Positions 6,609 to 8,171 of a stretch of 8,171 nt of DNA are shown here, piece after piece. The DNA lies in NCBI GenBank assembly GCA_040880365.1, contig JBBDIO010000033.1:1-8171 (forward strand), in the 5' to 3' direction. The stretch's first letter is position 1. Every line of letters starts with the position of its first letter. The notes under the pieces were generated by a model that saw nothing but the letters and a program-made list of their open reading frames with translations, had not been told where the DNA came from and did no database searches. The DNA is from JBBDIO01 sp040880365 (GTDB lineage: Bacteria > Chloroflexota > Anaerolineae > Caldilineales > Caldilineaceae). The position numbers and the translations under genes were made by a program.

Positions 6609-8162
6609 CTACACGTTGACCGCTTCTGGTTGGCACACCACATGCGCAGAAAGCGTTGCCGGAGCCGAGGACAGCACCGTCTGCCCCGTGCATGTGCACG
6701 GCTGGCACGACGTCACTGCTGTGTCAGTGGGGTCTGTAGCCGCGGGGACCGTATCCGCCGGGACCGAGTCAATCACATCTGTGGGCGGCGCATGAGCAAC
6801 TGTGGCCGCGGTGGTAACATCGGTCAGACCGAATAATTCGCGCACCAGCTCGGCAGGTACAGGGTCCGCAGCACTACTCGCCCGTTCGCGAATCCAGGTC
6901 GTGGGCGTGTGGAGCAATTTATTAACTAGCGCATGCGTAAGATGCTCTAGCTGCTTGATTGTGTCCGGGTCAGCGTCCTGCACATATTTCAGCGTGCGCG
7001 CCAACTCCTGTTGGCGAATCTGCTCGGCTTGTTGGCGCAAATCGACGATCAGCGGCCGATAGACCAACTCGCGCAGCTGTGCCCGCAAGCATGTCAGTTC
7101 GGCCTGAATAATGGCTTCAGCCTGCGGCAGGGCGGTGTGGCGCTCGGCTAAACTCTGGTCCAGGTCAATCTGGAGTGAATCCAGATCAAGCACCTGCGCG
7201 CATCCTGTCTGTGCAACCGCGGGATCAATATCGCGTGGCACAGCCAAATCGACCAGCACTTTGGTGGGGCGTGTATGTCCGTTTTCGCGGGCGGGCAAGT
7301 GTGCGCCTGTCAGATCCTCGGCTTCTTGCAGGAGGTCGGGCGTAATCACGGGACGATGGGCCGCGGTCGCACAAAATACAATATCCGCCCTCTGCACTGC
7401 GCTGGGCAACTGCTCCCAGGGGACGGCTTCTGCGCCAATCTCCTGTGCCAGTTGCTGGGCAGTGGCATAGGTGCGGTTGATTAGCAATACGCGCGCGCCG
7501 CGCTCCAAAGCGCCCCGCGCGACCAGTCGCCCCATTTCGCCCACGCCGACCACGGCGACCACAGCCTCGGAACAGCGCCGAAAACCGGCTTCTACGGTGT
7601 TCAATGCCAGCGATCCGATACTGCCGGCATTGGCGCCGATGCGCGTTTCATGGCGGATGCGTATGCCCGCGCGCATGGCCGTGCGCACAATCGCATCCAG
7701 CGCAAGATTCAACCTGTGCTGCGCCACATGCCCGGTATAGGCACGTGTCACCTGTCCCAGGATCTCGGATTCGCCAAACACTTTGGATTCAATCCCGGCG
7801 GCAACTCGGCACAGATGCTCTGCCGCGCGTGCTCCTAGAAACATATCGAAGCAGACGACGACCTCACCCGCATTAAAACCTGCTTCTGTAAAAGTGGCAG
7901 TCAAAATTGCCGCCAGGCGCGCTGCCAGATTCTCGGCGTTCACATCAGATGCATGGATGTAGATTTCAAAGCGATTGCAGGTGGACAGGATGAACCAGCT
8001 GCACGTGGGGGACAGCGATCTGTGCAGCGCGCCGGCCCAATCGATGTTGGCATCGGCGGCTAGCGCACGAACGTCCAGCGGTGCCCGTTGCTGGTTCAGG
8101 CTGGCGCAGACCAACTGTGTCAGGCCATCGTGTAATTTAGCGTCTTCCAAATTTGAGTCCAT
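6609..8162 (-). CDS. hemA: Glutamyl-tRNA reductase with a C-terminal Cys-containing extension
   Basis: NADPH-dependent reductase that turns glutamyl-tRNA(Glu) into glutamate-1-semialdehyde, the committed step of C5 heme synthesis. The protein has 517 residues, against roughly 410-450 usual. The catalytic domain has Cys62 in STCNRFEIY (60-68) and the conserved His116 in EHLCRVAAGIES, then GESEILGQV (130-138). The NADPH domain has GVGEMG (206-211) and VDLAVPRDIDP (304-314). The helical dimerisation domain runs from about 335 to LFGL (443-446), where family members normally end. The last 71 residues are a Thr/Ala/Pro/Val-rich tail with CQPCTC (486-491) and a second CQP at 510-512. The family NH(K/R)TAP motif is altered to NQQRAP, and STCNRTE to STCNRFE. 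The ATG at 8160-8162 has AAGG four bases upstream; the promoter lies outside the window. Confidence 0.96.
   Translation of the reverse strand: MDSNLEDAKLHDGLTQLVCASLNQQRAPLDVRALAADANIDWAGALHRSLSPTCSWFILSTCNRFEIYIHASDVNAENLAARLAAILTATFTEAGFNAGEVVVCFDMFLGARAAEHLCRVAAGIESKVFGESEILGQVTRAYTGHVAQHRLNLALDAIVRTAMRAGIRIRHETRIGANAGSIGSLALNTVEAGFRRCSEAVVAVVGVGEMGRLVARGALERGARVLLINRTYATAQQLAQEIGAEAVPWEQLPSAVQRADIVFCATAAHRPVITPDLLQEAEDLTGAHLPARENGHTRPTKVLVDLAVPRDIDPAVAQTGCAQVLDLDSLQIDLDQSLAERHTALPQAEAIIQAELTCLRAQLRELVYRPLIVDLRQQAEQIRQQELARTLKYVQDADPDTIKQLEHLTHALVNKLLHTPTTWIRERASSAADPVPAELVRELFGLTDVTTAATVAHAPPTDVIDSVPADTVPAATDPTDTAVTSCQPCTCTGQTVLSSAPATLSAHVVCQPEAVNV
6686..6701. repeat. Perfect 7-2-7 inverted repeat in the 3' end of hemA
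   Basis: CCGTGCA, a TG spacer, then TGCACGG on the plus strand. In the hemA transcript it could fold as a 6-bp GC-rich stem with an ACAU tetraloop. It lies about 80 bases before the hemCD ATG and encodes the Cys-Thr-Cys part of the CQPCTC motif. No U-run follows, so it is not an intrinsic terminator. It may be a chance result of TGC codons flanked by GC. Confidence 0.55.
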
Positions 8163-8171
8163 AATACCTTA

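Noticed and set aside
6612..6824. Frameshift near the end of hemA as the source of the extra tail
   Set aside because: The frame stays open to a TAG one base before hemCD, a tight junction typical of a genuine stop, and the other frames in this stretch offer no better GluTR ending.

Overview
The window is a single block of heme (tetrapyrrole) biosynthesis genes, all on the minus strand and all pointing the same way. In transcription order it reads hemA, hemCD (fused), hemB, a chlorite-dismutase-family gene (hemQ/chdC), hemE, hemH and hemL. hemL runs off the left edge and hemA begins nine bases from the right edge. Gaps are 1 to about 83 bp and no convincing terminator separates the genes, so the set looks like one operon. 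There are no RNA genes, mobile elements or CRISPR arrays, and no stretch over 300 bp lacks a gene. The long plus-strand open frames are antisense shadows of the hem genes.

The proteins form a nearly continuous pathway. HemA reduces glutamyl-tRNA to glutamate-1-semialdehyde, and HemL converts that to 5-aminolevulinate (C5 route). HemB joins two 5-aminolevulinates to porphobilinogen. The HemC half of the fusion makes hydroxymethylbilane and the HemD half cyclises it to uroporphyrinogen III. HemE decarboxylates that to coproporphyrinogen III. A Bacillus-like ferrochelatase (HemH/CpfC) together with a ChdC-type protein implies the coproporphyrin-dependent ending, in which iron is inserted into coproporphyrin III and the coproheme is then decarboxylated to heme b. 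The oxidase expected between HemE and HemH (CgoX/HemY) is not in the window, nor is hemX, which often follows hemA.

The organism is a bacterium with moderately high GC. A C5-type cluster with a hemCD fusion and an embedded chdC fits Chloroflexota or a related non-proteobacterial lineage. That placement is an inference from gene content and general protein character and is only tentative.

The core enzymes are ordinary and keep their catalytic residues. The unusual points are add-ons: a roughly 70-residue Cys-containing tail on HemA, a roughly 23-residue Ala/Ser-rich insertion beside the HemB zinc site, an ambiguous HemB start with a strong ribosome binding site inside the longer frame, a perfect 15-bp tandem duplication in the hemE leader, and a perfect inverted repeat near the end of hemA.
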